Shown here: in pieces, positions 1-10,670 of the stretch
Position numbering within the stretch: position 1 is the first letter of the stretch
Layout of the letters: each line of letters begins with the position of its first letter
Source of the DNA: Perilla frutescens
Lineage: Eukaryota > Streptophyta > Magnoliopsida > Lamiales > Lamiaceae
Length of the DNA stretch: 64,000 bases
Direction: 5' to 3'
Assembly: GCA_026008535.1 (NCBI GenBank)
Contig: BRKX01000018.1
Location: 21,336,088-21,400,087, forward strand
The notes under the pieces: model-generated
Seen by the model: the letters and a program-made list of their open reading frames with translations, nothing else
What the model was told of the DNA's origin: nothing
Database searches by the model: none
Translations under genes and position numbers: made by a program

Positions 1-740
1 AATTGTTAGCAGATGTTGTGTCGATCTTTGTTGTTGCACATGTAGCCATCTGCACGTGCACACATCTTGTGTGTGCATGTCTTGTACATGCATGCCTTGT
101 GTACGCACGCTTTGTGGTCACACGCGTGCACCCGAGGCCAAATTGTTAGCTGATATTCTGGCGATGTTCGACAATTGTCAGCCGATGTTTGTTGTTACAC
201 GCTCGCACGCCTTATGCACGCCGGGTCTTGAGCACAGTTAAGAATAAAATCGCACACATGCCTTGTGTGTGCACGCTTTGTTCCCGCATGTGCGCACCCG
301 AGGCTAAATTATTAGTCGATGTTTTGCTGATATTTGTTGTTCCAGGCGCGCACGCCTTGTGTGTGTCAGGTCTTGAGCGCAGTTAAGAACAATTCAACCC
401 ATAGTTGAGAATAAAATCGCGCGCACACCTTGTGTGTGCACCCTTTGTGCCGGCACGCGCACACACGAGGTTAAATTATGCTGATGTTTGTTATTACATG
501 GGTGAACGCGCGTGCCGGATCTTGAGCGCAGTTAAGAACAATTCAGTGCGCAGTTAAGAATAAAATCGCATACATGCCTTGTGTGTGCATCCTTTGTGCC
601 AGCACGCGCACACCCGAGGCCAAATTATGAACCGATGTTTTGTCGATGTTTGTTATTACACGCGTGCACGCCTGGTGCGCGTCGGGTCTTCAGCGCAGTT
701 AAGAACAATTTAGCACGGAGTTAAGTACAAAATCACTTTT
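1..740. repeat. GC-rich tandem repeat, unit about 150-165 bp
   Basis: Four to five diverged copies of one unit run in from the left edge. Each copy carries in order a CCTTGTGTGTGCA stretch, a CACCCGAGGC-like stretch followed by AAATT, a GATGTTTGTTGTTACA-like stretch, a GGGTCTTGAGCGCAGTTAAGAA stretch and AATAAAATCGC. The AATAAAATCGC anchor falls near 246, 411 and 561, giving spacings of about 165 and 150, and a weak last copy ends near 730. The GC-rich composition stands out from the AT-rich surroundings. Short ORFs at 56-386 are by-products of the repeat. The array is probably longer outside the window. It could be a satellite or part of a large element; I cannot tell which. Confidence 0.8.
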
Positions 741-904
741 TTATTTGTAAAAATTGAACTTGGTTACTCACTGACCGCACTACCTCGGCATGGTCGAATT
801 ATGACGAGAACTATGGTTCAAGAAAAATTTTATAAAGAAGAGGTAGGTTGGGGTGAGGTGTTATGGGAAAGATGAAGATTGTCGATGAAAATTGAAGATG
901 ACGA
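741..904. other. Unassigned spacer
   Basis: Single-copy-looking sequence between two tandem repeats. No ORF, RNA gene or terminal repeat is visible. Confidence 0.4.
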
Positions 905-1165
905 AATATTATAATATTAACAATATCTATATATCATATTAGCACATCAATATTATAATATTAACTGCAATATTAACACATATTTTTATTTGACCAATCT
1001 TTTCCACGCCCAATTTCATGTTATTAACAATATTTATATATCATATTAGTATATCATTATTATAATATTAACTGCAATATTAGCACATATTTTTTTTTAA
1101 CAATATTTTCCACATACTATTTCATGTTATAAATAATATTTATATATTATATTAGCACATCATTC
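905..1165. repeat. AT-rich tandem repeat, unit about 110 bp
   Basis: The motif AACAATAT(C/T)TATATATCATATTAG followed by an ATCAATATTATAATATTAACTG-like stretch starts near 912, 1023 and 1131, giving about 2.3 copies with a period of 108-111 bp. Copies differ by substitutions and short indels. There is no coding potential. Confidence 0.75.
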
Positions 1166-2009
1166 TTATGAATGTGAAACAAATAACCAATATGATTTTT
1201 AAAAAATCATTTAGAGGTAATTAAATGTTTGATCCCATCAGTTTTAGATTAATTTGATCATGAAATTAAAATAAATGAATGGCTAAGATTGGATCCTAAC
1301 TTCTACAGGGGGAGAATGTTAACATTTGAACCCAAAACTATATATATATATATATATGGAGAAATTTTAAAGTAGTCAAAGTTATGACAATAAATTCTTT
1401 TGTAGCCAAGGTTCATGACCCATTTTTTATATTCAAAAAGTGGTATAAAGGTCTTATATACCCTTTTTTGTTTCATTTGAACGGCAATCCCCTTTTTTTC
1501 TCATTTATTACCACAAGTGCATATGTGACAGTTTTTTTTTTAAAAAGGAAAATTTGGGAGATTAAATTTGTTTCCAACGTGGCATATTTTGGTAGTTGGG
1601 TTGTAGTTGCGTGCATTAAAATCTACAACCCATGTTAAACAAAAAAAAAGTCACGTTATTTTTGAAACTGAACAAAAACTTACACAATTTTGTTGGAGAA
1701 ACAACAACACATACCCAAGAAATTTAAGGTTAAGTTTTTTTTTCTAATCGTGAAGCTGTTCGAATTAGTTGGGTTTAAGATTCTTTTAAAATTTTAAGCA
1801 ATTTATCTGTAATTTATGTTAATTTCATAATATTTGTGTTTAATAGTTATTGAAGTTATAAGATCTTTATTTTTGTAATTTTTAAAGATCACATATGCAT
1901 ATATTGTTGTAGATTTGGATATTTTATGGTAGATTAAGGTGAATTTGTAGATTTGAATATTTTGTGAAGATTAGCATCGTCATAATTTTTTTTAAATATT
2001 CAGCATTTT
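1166..2009. other. AT-rich non-coding stretch, possible 5' region of a MULE
   Basis: Contains a (TA)n run near 1339-1358 and a purine-rich GGGGGAGAATGTTAACATTTG stretch near 1308 that resembles the end of a copia internal region meeting an LTR. An 84-codon ORF at 1384-1638 is composed of homopolymer-rich sequence and matches nothing I recognise. The region leads into the palindrome array and then the MULE-type coding remnant, so it may hold that element's promoter. Confidence 0.35.
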
Positions 2010-2350
2010 CGTGACAATATTGTCACAGTTCAGGTGATTTCGTGACAATATTATCACGAAATCACATGAATTCATGATAATATTATCGCGAATTTGTTGT
2101 GTCGTGACAATAATATTGTCTCGAAAATATTGTCACGAATTAAATTCATTCGTGACAATATATTTTCACGAATTGTACGTTTTTCATGACAATATTAAAA
2201 AAATCTCAAATATTGTCATGAAAAGACTAGATTTTGTGACTATATTGTCACGAAAGCAACAAATTCATGTACAATATTGTCATGAAATCACTTGAATCGT
2301 GACAATATTGTCACGAATTATGTGCTTCTATGATAATATTCTCATGATAT
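2010..2350. repeat. Array of about 10 palindromes, consensus TTCGTGACAATATTGTCACGAA
   Basis: About ten imperfect copies of a 20-22 bp perfect-type palindrome (core CGTGACAATATTGTCACG) lie head to tail at irregular spacing. Starts are near 2010, 2041, 2071, 2103, 2121, 2149, 2183, 2233, 2263, 2297 and 2328. Variants keep the two-fold symmetry, for example TCATGATAATATTATCGCGA. The copy at 2183-2225 has a long interruption between its arms. The array ends about 40 bp before a splice-acceptor-like TTTGCAG at 2392-2398 that precedes the MULE-type ATG. It may be a subterminal or promoter element bound by a dimeric protein; that role is inference. Confidence 0.85.
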
Positions 2351-2392
2351 TATTTATTTTTTAAATTATTTTAATTACTCTTTATTGTTGAT

Positions 2393-3331
2393 TTGCAGAT
2401 GGCTTGGCAACGTATTGTTGTCCGACATAGTGGTAGATGGGAGAGATTTGACTATGTGGATGGTGAAGATCAGCTCGTGCACCTTCTATTTGATATGTTT
2501 TCTCGTGATAAATTGATAGATGATATTAACGATTTTATGAAAACATCTCCAACAAGTGTAAGATATACACTGAGTTATTTGATGAGATCATTGACAGGGA
2601 GAACACTGAAAGGACTCCTGAAAATGGATGTTAATTTAGCTCGTTTAGTTCAGAAGCAAGATGAGCCCGTTGTATACAACACCGAGAAATCAATTCAACA
2701 AATTCCAATAGTAATGCTGTCAAATGATAATAACGACTGCTCAATTAGAGATGATAGTCTTGATGATATGTCTTACGATGATGATGATGATGATTAGAAT
2801 AAAGTTCGGCATAAGCAAATTGCTGAATTTTGTGAATGGATTTGCGAGCCAGTGCGTCTCAATGAGTTTGTGAATATTCTCTAGCATGGTGGGCCTCATA
2901 ACTTCTCATTTGAAGATGTTGCTCCTGATGTTGAAGCTCCGAATGTAAAGCTTCCTCTCCTCGGATATTGGTCGATTCTTGTGGCCCATGTTGACGATGC
3001 ACTAGCAGTGGTACAACATGACCCATTCCTGACAGATATTGATGCACTAGTAGTAGGAAAGACTTTCTTGGAGAAGAAAGATTTGGTAATTCCTGTGGGA
3101 AAGTGGCATATGCAGCGTCAAGTGGAATATTCGGTGTCACGTTCTAGCAAAAGTCGAATAACAATTATTTGCAAACAGAATGAGACCTGCACTTTTAAAT
3201 TAGTGGCAGTTGCTAAGGGTAGCTTGTGGATGGTGACAAAATTAGAGGATAATCATACATCTCTAGACCTGTTTGATGTGCCACATCTCGCATCCGCCCA
3301 ACATGTTTGCAACACTGATGATCCTCACTAG
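2393..3331 (+). pseudogene. MULE (MuDR-family) transposase, N-terminal fragment with two in-frame stops
   Basis: One reading frame of 313 codons is interrupted by TAG at 2795-2797 and TAG at 2882-2884. The start may be the ATG at 2399, directly after an acceptor-like TTTGCAG. The first 130 residues (VVRHSGRWERF onward) resemble the N-terminal domain of plant MULE transposases and end in a run of aspartates. The segment from about codon 220 has the layout of the MuDR zinc-binding region (GKTFLEKKDL, then RITIICKQNETCTFKL, then LEDNHTS). The usual final Cys after the His is Ser here. The catalytic DDE domain and SWIM finger are missing: similarity stops near 3331, where antisense DUF1985-type coding begins. 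The element therefore cannot supply transposase. Confidence 0.7.
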
Positions 3332-4512
3332 TACTAGACATGGGGGTGGACAGTCTAGGACGCTTATCTCTAGGGTGAGTATGTCGTCTCCCAACTGAAT
3401 CAATTGCACCCGTGTATATACAAGTACAAGAAATGCAACTGCCAAATCTTCTGGACTGAGAGGGAGCTCTTGACTGATGTGCTCTAGCCAGCTCTTGATA
3501 AGTGGGCTTTATCTTATTATTGTGTTGCGTCTCATATGTCACGCCCATACAATCACCGAACAAGACACTTCTATAATATGACATAGCCACCTCATACTCA
3601 CTCGGCTCTAAATATATGAAACATAATTGCTGCAAATGATAAAAATTTATTAGAAATACATAGATAATCAATACATCACATTCTTTAAAATAAATGCTTA
3701 TCTCCTCAAAAAACAATTCACCCAAACATGCAGTATTCGTCTTAAAAGTCCACCTCAAACACTTGGGCAATGCACCTGCTGATGAAACTTGTGCACAATG
3801 TACACCGAGTTGAGGTATAGCCTCGTATGCCCATACCTATAAAATAAATTATTGATCAAATTATATTCAATTAAATAAGATTACATTTATAATAATAGCA
3901 AAATGAAAAAATAATACCAGTAAAACACACATTGTTCCATAGAAATGATAAGACATTCTTTACTTTTTCTTTGTCTGCTTGCATTTTCTTATTAGTTCTA
4001 CCTCTGTAGATGGTACTAAACTCATATAATGCTCTAAAAGAATAAATGCATAAATGCCCCATGGAAATGAGTTCCACCGATCCTGATCCTCAACTAAGAC
4101 CCATATCCAGTCATCTATCATGTGTGTTTGATCATATCCAAATATCATGTTGTGCAGGAACAACACATTGACAGCTATCACATAATTCATAACATCATCT
4201 CTTAGGGAATATGTCTTAGACCTCTCAAGCAGGTCCATCACTCTCAGAGATGTCTTCAATAATACATGATAATAAAATGAGGTCTTAGGAATCTCATATG
4301 ATGAAGACGGATCAAAATCGGATCCCCCCGAACTGTAGTCTAGTCACTAATGAAAACTCACTAGGGAAAAACCTAATGTTGGTTTCTCCAATACGAAACC
4401 AAATGTCGTGCTCCCGTGCACCATCAATGATCACCTCCCTACTCAACAATGCGTGTAAACATTGGTACAACTGTTTCCACCCACAAAATCCATCAAATGA
4501 CCAAAACATCAA
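3213..4512 (-). pseudogene. DUF1985-domain gene of a MULE (copy 1), frameshifted
   Basis: Read on the minus strand, 4512-4324 encodes the DUF1985 opening (WFRIGETNIRFFPSEFSLVTRLQFGG). A run of six C on the plus strand at 4324-4329 coincides with a frame change, and the match continues in the next frame to 3964, including WNSFPWGIYAF. A likely intron lies at about 3837-3963: a GTAAAG donor follows the KQTKKK codons and a TTTTATAG acceptor precedes VWAYEAIPQLG, a motif these proteins carry after DUF1985. The last exon runs toward 3340, and its open frame extends to 3213, antisense to the end of the transposase fragment. DUF1985 proteins, often fused to a Ulp1-like protease, travel with plant MULEs of the Kaonashi type. 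No protease domain is visible here. Confidence 0.7.
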
Positions 4513-5059
4513 TCTTTCCTAAAATGTTCTATTAATCCGGGACCACTATTGATCACATGTGATACTTCGTTAATTACACTCATGTTGTCTTTACAATATA
4601 AATTGATCACGCAAGTGATGTTCTATAAAGCGTCTTTTCTCCACACCCAAGAACGTTATTTTTTAAACAACAGGCAAAAATTTATCAATACATAATGAAA
4701 AAATAAAACAAATATGAACAAATATAATTAAATTTAAGCTAATTTGTCATGCTATAGATACGTACATGCCGGAAATTCATCAGAGATTAAGAAGAAGGAC
4801 TAATTATCACATAAAAAACATAAGCACGACCAATTATAAAACAAAACTTATATATTTCGTGAGAATATATATACTCACGAAATCCTCAAAGGCAAATATC
4901 TCATTGTTCACCGGTTTACTATTAATCTCGTTGTACACTTGCAGTTAGGTTAAATAATTACCGATCACAACCTCAAAGGCGAATATCTGTAAGATCAGTG
5001 AAAATCTACATACATCCGTAGATGGCCTCGGTGAGAAATGTCTTGACACGCTATTTATT
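4513..5059. other. AT-rich spacer between MULE remnants
   Basis: No convincing coding sequence. A 60-codon ORF at 4766-4948 is low complexity and unsupported. The stretch CTCAAAGGCAAATATCTC near 4885 recurs as CTCAAAGGCGAATATCTG near 4971, a short direct repeat with a period of about 86 bp. Confidence 0.4.
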
Positions 5060-7380
5060 AAAAAATAATCAACCGTAAGTGCACGGTGTTACTACAATAC
5101 ATAGATGAGCAAGAGTATCATATCTACAAGGACTGAAGCTCGAATAAATCACCAAACTAAAACACAGATACCTTATCAATATCTAGACTCTGAATTTAAA
5201 GTAGTGTTGTAGAATTCAGTGCCTAGGGCCGATTAAGTGGCGCCTAGGTGCTAGGCGACCATTGGTCGTGGGAAAAACTCTATAATTGTTATGTGAAATT
5301 GGTGCAACCGCCAAACTCCGCCTAGACGACCAAGGCACCGATTAATCGGTGTTAACTTTTTTTTTTCTGTCAAACACAATCTTGCAGCGGCAGCGGAAAG
5401 AAAAGAAGAAAGATGTTGCATCTAACTCCAAAGGTGGCGATAAAGAATTAAATGGAAAAGGATTTCAGATTCAGAATGGCCTTCGGTTTTTTGTTCTAAT
5501 TTGGTTCAAAGAACAAGAAAATGGAAGTTCTGGTTTGATTTAGATGGGAACGAAAAAAATGGAAGAGGGAAAGAGAGAGTCATTGACTCATCCAATGTTA
5601 ATATGTTATTTGTCTCTTTCTAATACTAAAATAATATTTTTTTAAAAAATTTCAAAATAGTATCCAAGTCCTTAGATTAACATTTAAAGTTTCTTAATTA
5701 TATTATGATTATGATTTATAATTCCAGAGACTAAAAACTAAGAAAGCAGTTGTCAACATTTTAAATAAATTTATTTTAAAGCTAAATATAGATTATAAAT
5801 AATTTTTTAGGTTCATAATTAATTATTTCAAGATAAGAGGTTTTTGAAGTCAATTTTTTTATTCTTTCTTTATTTTAATTATACATTGATTTTAATATTT
5901 GTGAGTAGTTAAAATGTCATGAATTATGATATACGAAATTATAAATTAAAATTTCAAAATTGGATGGTTAAAAATTAATGAATAAAATTATATAAAAAAT
6001 CATCCAAGTTCCGCCTAGACCCTGTAGAGGCCCCGCCTAGACACCTAACAAATTATGCAACCTTGATTTAAAGTAGAAAAGAGGTGATAAAATGTAAAAC
6101 AGAACAATAGCATAAAATTCAATAAATGGAGATAAATACTCAACAATTAATAAAAATGGGGGATTCCAGGAAAAATGCGTGTACAGTGGATTTCAGATCG
6201 ATTGATTGATTATTTAACCTTTTTAATTTATTAAAAGTGGAAAATCATTGATTTGTTATCAGACTATTTATAGAACACATGTCATAACATAGAAATAATA
6301 AACATGCATTTTACTGGATCGGTTCTTCGCACACATTATTACTCACAATTACATTCCTTAGACTTAAAATTCTTATGCAACACTTGTTCACTTGGTCGGT
6401 TCTTCCAAGCATCGCATGAATTGATTAACCCATTTTATCCCACTAATTAATCAGTCACGGTTGAGAATCTTCTAATTAATGAGCTTGCATACACATATTG
6501 TGACCATCAACATACATATGAGAAATCCAAACTAGGTAATCAAATACCTAATAATGTACGGAAAACATAATTCAATAAATTAAATCATTCAATCTGTGAT
6601 ACTTGCAAACCCTAGAATTCCTAAAGTAATTTAGCTAGACATAACGAAAATGAAATAAAATAGAGTTTGAAACATCATAGAATAAATATAAATGACACCG
6701 ATAATCATCTATAGCATCCAATCGTCTTCTATGGTAAACTCTCTCTCCAACATCATTGGAATCATCCTCTTCAATGGTTTAATGCTCTCCCCGAGTATAG
6801 ATGGTATTGTCAGCCTCCTCTATCTCCTCGGTGTGTGTAGAAGTGTATCAATGGTGTGAATAGTATATTGGGAGTGATTCTAGGTGTGTGTATGTGGCGT
6901 CTCTTCTCTTCTCTTCTTCATGTGTATCTATATTTTTATATTTGGAACCCTAATTATAGATGAAAAACTCATCAATCCGCGAAGCAATCAGCTTGGGTCG
7001 AGTGGGCTATTTCAATCAACCTAGGGGGTTATTTTTACATAGGGTCCACCCAGGCCTTCACAATTTGTTCATGAGTGGGTCGACCGAAACTTTCCAGGTC
7101 GACCCACTCCTCATTCGAGCTGTGCTTCAGATTTCAACAGGCTTTTATCATTTAATTCAGTCCATTACGTTTTTAATTAAGTGATTAATTAAGCCCAAAG
7201 CCTAATTAAACCATCATTTATCTCTCCACACATTTAATTGATCATTTTGCGCCAATTATTCAACATATTAATCACTTTATATAATTAGCTGCAAAACTCA
7301 CAAACACATCAAAAACACCAAATGATCGGAAATTAATCACAAAAGCTAGCAAAATACACAACTTATCAAACTAAAAGATA
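5060..7380. mobile_element. Non-coding dispersed repeat of unknown class, host of a TIR element
   Basis: Starts near an AATCAACCGTAAGTGCACGG segment followed by a 'pause and new reading' style of plant intergenic repeat, and ends near CACAACTTATCAAACTAAAAG. Several such blocks occur in plant genomes next to MULE or gypsy coding sequence. I recognise the style but not a family name. It contains GGGTCGACCCACTC-like inverted pieces around 7010-7110 and no supported protein; the ORF at 6960-7184 falls on these repeats. It separates two DUF1985 copies and is itself split by the 5205-6065 element. The boundaries are approximate. Confidence 0.4.
5205..6065. mobile_element. 861-bp non-autonomous TIR transposon with 11-bp TSD
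   Basis: The direct repeat ATTTAAAGTAG lies at 5194-5204 and 6066-6076. Between them the ends are imperfect inverted repeats: the left end reads TGTTGTAGAATTCAGTGCCTAGG and the right end, on the minus strand, reads CAAGGTTGCATAATTTG then GGTGTCTAGGCGG. Inside each end is a cluster of GCCTAGGCGCC-type motifs. No transposase is present; the ORF at 5349-5543 is lysine-rich low complexity. A TSD of 9-11 bp suits a MULE-type element, while an 8-bp core (TTAAAGTA) would suit a hAT. I cannot decide between them. Confidence 0.7.
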
Positions 7381-7384
7381 TCAA

Positions 7385-8013
7385 TTAATGTCCCAAAGTT
7401 GTGTAAATTACACAGTTGTCATGCCTCAATCGAGCAATATTACTACGAGCAGCATGTGTCCAACGTACTAGGAACCGGTATGCAACCTTTCCCCAAGGGT
7501 AATTATTGAATCTATCCAAGTAATCAATAAGATGCATGTACTCCACTTCGATCTTCTTAGATAGTTGGTCTCTATTCAATAGTAAATCGTACACAACGTG
7601 GAGTAGCGCCAATTTCAAATCAAGCTACCGTTATCCCTATGTAAGGCGTTGTAGTTCTCAAATGCTTCCTCGATATGTTGGGCTTTGAGGTTTTCATTAT
7701 CTCCGAATATGTCAGTGTGCATAGATGAGGTCATTGGTAAATCCTCATCTTCAGCTTCATTAAATTTCAAACCGGTCATGCAAAAGAATTCTTGGGGCTC
7801 TAATTCCATTCGATTGTCATTAATAGAAAAACACGATCGATTCATTACTTCTAATTCAGGTTCAAGTGCATTCAATAACAGGAAAATGAGTTTCCCTTGA
7901 TATTGGATGTCGGGCACATCAATGAGATGGCCAAAACATATACGGCAGAATTCATCGAGATTTCTCCTACTCAACCGACCACGAACTTGGTTAATAATCA
8001 CATTAAACTGCAC
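7385..8013 (-). pseudogene. DUF1985-domain gene of a MULE (copy 2), frameshifted
   Basis: The first part (8013-7615) reads FCRICFGHLIDVPDIQYQGK, then ELEPQEFFCMTGLKFNEAED, the DUF1985 core. It stops at TGA 7617-7615. The next frame takes over at once (from about 7618 to 7385) with YMHLIDYLDRFNNYPWGK, the conserved YPWG segment of the same domain. The switch is a single-base frame change, so the gene is broken. It ends at a stop near 7385, right at the edge of the 5060-7380 repeat. The protein differs clearly from copy 1, so this is a separate element rather than a duplication. The gene has no known enzymatic role by itself. Confidence 0.7.
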
Positions 8014-8957
8014 TCGAACATATATTTGTCCACCAACAACTACATATTACCAATTAAAATTCAAACATGTAAGTGAAAATTTTAAAGGCTTCACATCATA
8101 TTAAACTAGAATACCCTAAATCAATTACACAAAAGTCTAATAACATATTCAATGGAAGTATAAACATATCAATAAGTAATTCTGATAAATCAATTAAAAC
8201 AAAATCAGAGAGACGGCATAATATAAAGATTGATGAATTCCAGTTATACTACAGCTAAAATACTACATATTTCAACCAATTTCATAACCTCAGCAATGAA
8301 CCACAACTTCAAATCAATATAATATACCTAAAGATATGAACAAAATCATTTCCCAACTCAAAATTATAGATTGTCATTATCAACACAATAAATTGGAAAC
8401 TATTCAAAAATTCAGAATTTACTCATGTTTTAAGTTTCGAACTTCACAGAAAATACATAAACGGAATAACCTTGAACACCACGTCTATTGCCCCTTCCTC
8501 GCTCTGGAGGTAACGGTTCTCCCCTCCAACAATGCTCTCAAAAAACTCCGTCTCTTGAAAGACATTTTCATGCGCTATTTTCTTGGCACAGTGAAGAATG
8601 ATTAAATGAAATTTTAATTTTACTGTCTCTAAAATGTAAAACGGTCGAAAAAGACAGAAAATGAATGTTTAGTCATAATATAAAGATAATCTCACCACTT
8701 TCAACCGATGCGACACTTGAATCCCAAATTTCCAGACCCTAGTTGGTGCTGGAGCTCCGACAAAGAATTTTGGAAGAATGGCGTCCGTTCATTTTTTAAT
8801 TTAGAAATAGTTTAACTAATTAACGCGCAAGAACCAACAAAACTGGTTTAACTTTTATGCAACCTATTTTTTTAAGTATTATTTCATTTAATTTAATATT
8901 AAGCAGGACGAAATTGTTCAAATAAATATATCATCATATTGTAAAACTCAAATATTT
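8014..8957. other. AT-rich intergenic, no gene seen
   Basis: No supported coding region. The 65-, 61- and 89-codon ORFs between 7907 and 8605 are short, AT-rich and without recognisable motifs. A GC-richer patch near 8480-8560 (CTCTGGAGGTAACGG) lies in the last of these but has no clear homologue that I know. Confidence 0.35.
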
Positions 8958-9425
8958 CATTAATGATGTCAATTCCACCCATAAAATAAATTAATAACAA
9001 CAATAAAAAAATTTCCTATACATAATATTTCACATAAATACCAAAAAATAATTTACCGGCGTATGTGCCGATATATGAAAATTATTTATCAAATGCCTAT
9101 TTGAAAATATTCACAGTTATGCACATTTTTACTATAAAAATATTTAAACATAATTACATTTAAGAAAATTACGTCTATTTTTACGTAACAAAATAAAACA
9201 AGTACTTCATTCAATTCATATTTTCACAAAATATTATTACAGAACAAATTATTTATATTTTAAAAAACACATAGTTTATTAACGATGTCATTTTCCCCTC
9301 ATTAAATAAATTAATATCAACAATTAAAATATTGCCTATACATAATATTTCATTTAAATAGTAAAAATAAACTTGCAGATGCAATTGCCAATAAACTTAC
9401 AAAATTACGCATGTTTTTACATAAT
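8958..9425. repeat. Diverged direct duplication, period about 320 bp
   Basis: The segment starting ATTAATGATGTCAATTCC at 8958 recurs as ATTAACGATGTCATTTTC at 9278. Both are followed by AAATAAATTAATA(A/T)CAACAAT and CCTATACATAATATTTCA. Similarity extends about 150 bp, then weakens. Copies are well diverged, so the duplication is old. Short repeats of GGACTTTGTAA then occur near 9550 and 9591. Confidence 0.65.
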
Positions 9426-9622
9426 AATATAAATGATTTATTCCATTCACATTCTGGCAAACTATTTTAAATTTAAAATTATTTATCTTATAATGTCTGC
9501 ATCAACTTTTATTAAATAAACAATTAAACTGCAACCATTAACTATAGCAAGGACTTTGTAAGCACAAAGTAGTTCCATTAACTGTATCGAGGACTTTGTA
9601 ACCATTAACTGCAACCATTCCG

Positions 9623-10670
9623 ATGGCCGATCGCACTTTGAACTGTATAATAGGAGGTTCAGAAGTTAGCGGAATCTCACAGTCTTTGGCAAAGAGACAC
9701 TACCGCTCGATAAAATATAGCGGAAACATCCCCAGAGAAGCCAAACAAGATGACCTCATCACCCTTAACTTCACCAACAGAGAAGCTTCCGACCTCTCAC
9801 ATCCTCACTACGATGCACTAGTCATTTCTTTATTAATTTCTAATTGTCTGATTAAGCGCATTTTCATTGATAATGATAGCTCTTTTAACGTGATCTTTTT
9901 TAGTACTTTGAAAGGAATGCAGATTAAAGAAACTGAAATCGTTAAAAGATCAACCACCTTAATCAGTTTCAGCGGAGAACACAAAGCTACGATGGGGGAA
10001 ATCGCACTTCCCACCTATATCGAGGGGATGAATATCTTTACCAAATTCCAAGTAATTGACGCCCCTTCAGCATATAATGTCATAATGGGAAGATCTTGGA
10101 TCCACGAACTCCAAGCAGTACCGTCAACCTATCACCAGCTTCTAAAGTTCCCTATCCTTTAGGGAGTTCGCGAAGTTCGAGGCGAGCAAGTCACGGCACG
10201 AGAATGTTACGTCTCCACCTTTAAACATAAAGGAGCTATGGAAATTAATCAAATTGAGGTCGGATCATCTTCAACCAGCACCGAAAATCGCAGTTACGAA
10301 GAACCCGAGGTGGAAGACCTCGATGAAGTCCAAATACATCCTGACTTTCATGACCATAAGGTGCCGATCGGGTCAAGATTAACTGCAGAAATAAGAAAGC
10401 AATTGATAAGATTTCTCATCGAGCACCATGATTTCTTCGCATGGTCATTCGAAGACATGACAGGTATCAATCCTTCGTTTATAACACATAAACTGCAGGT
10501 CAATCCAGATAAGACCTCGGTGAAGCAAAAAAGATAAAAATTTATCTCTGAACGAAACAAGATCGTGGATGAAGAAGTTAATATGCTGCTCAAGCATGAA
10601 CATATAAGAGAAGTTCAGTACCCCGAATGGGTAGCCAACGTCATGGTAGTAAAGAAAAAGAACGGTGTTG
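9623..10670 (+). pseudogene. Ty3/gypsy pol, protease and start of reverse transcriptase
   Basis: The ORF 9623-10162 has the plant Ty3/gypsy retropepsin layout: HYDALVISLLISN, then the active-site segment IDNDSSFNVIF, then a GEIALPTYIEG strand and YNVIMGRSWIHELQAVPSTYH. The usual Gly after the catalytic Asp-Asn pair is Asp, which should kill the protease. After a stop, 10238-10537 holds the linker (FFAWSFEDMTGI) and 10538-10670 starts the reverse transcriptase (YPEWVANVMVVKKKNGV). Stops occur at 10160-10162 and 10535-10537. Similarity ends abruptly near 10670, before the catalytic core. The sequence style suggests the Tat/Ogre side of Ty3/gypsy, with low certainty. Confidence 0.8.

Noticed and set aside
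1384..1638. 84-codon plus-strand ORF
   Set aside because: Phe/Lys-rich, homopolymer-driven, with no motif or context that supports translation.
2010..2350. CRISPR-like array
   Set aside because: Repeats are palindromes with irregular spacing and no conserved spacer length, and this is plant nuclear DNA.
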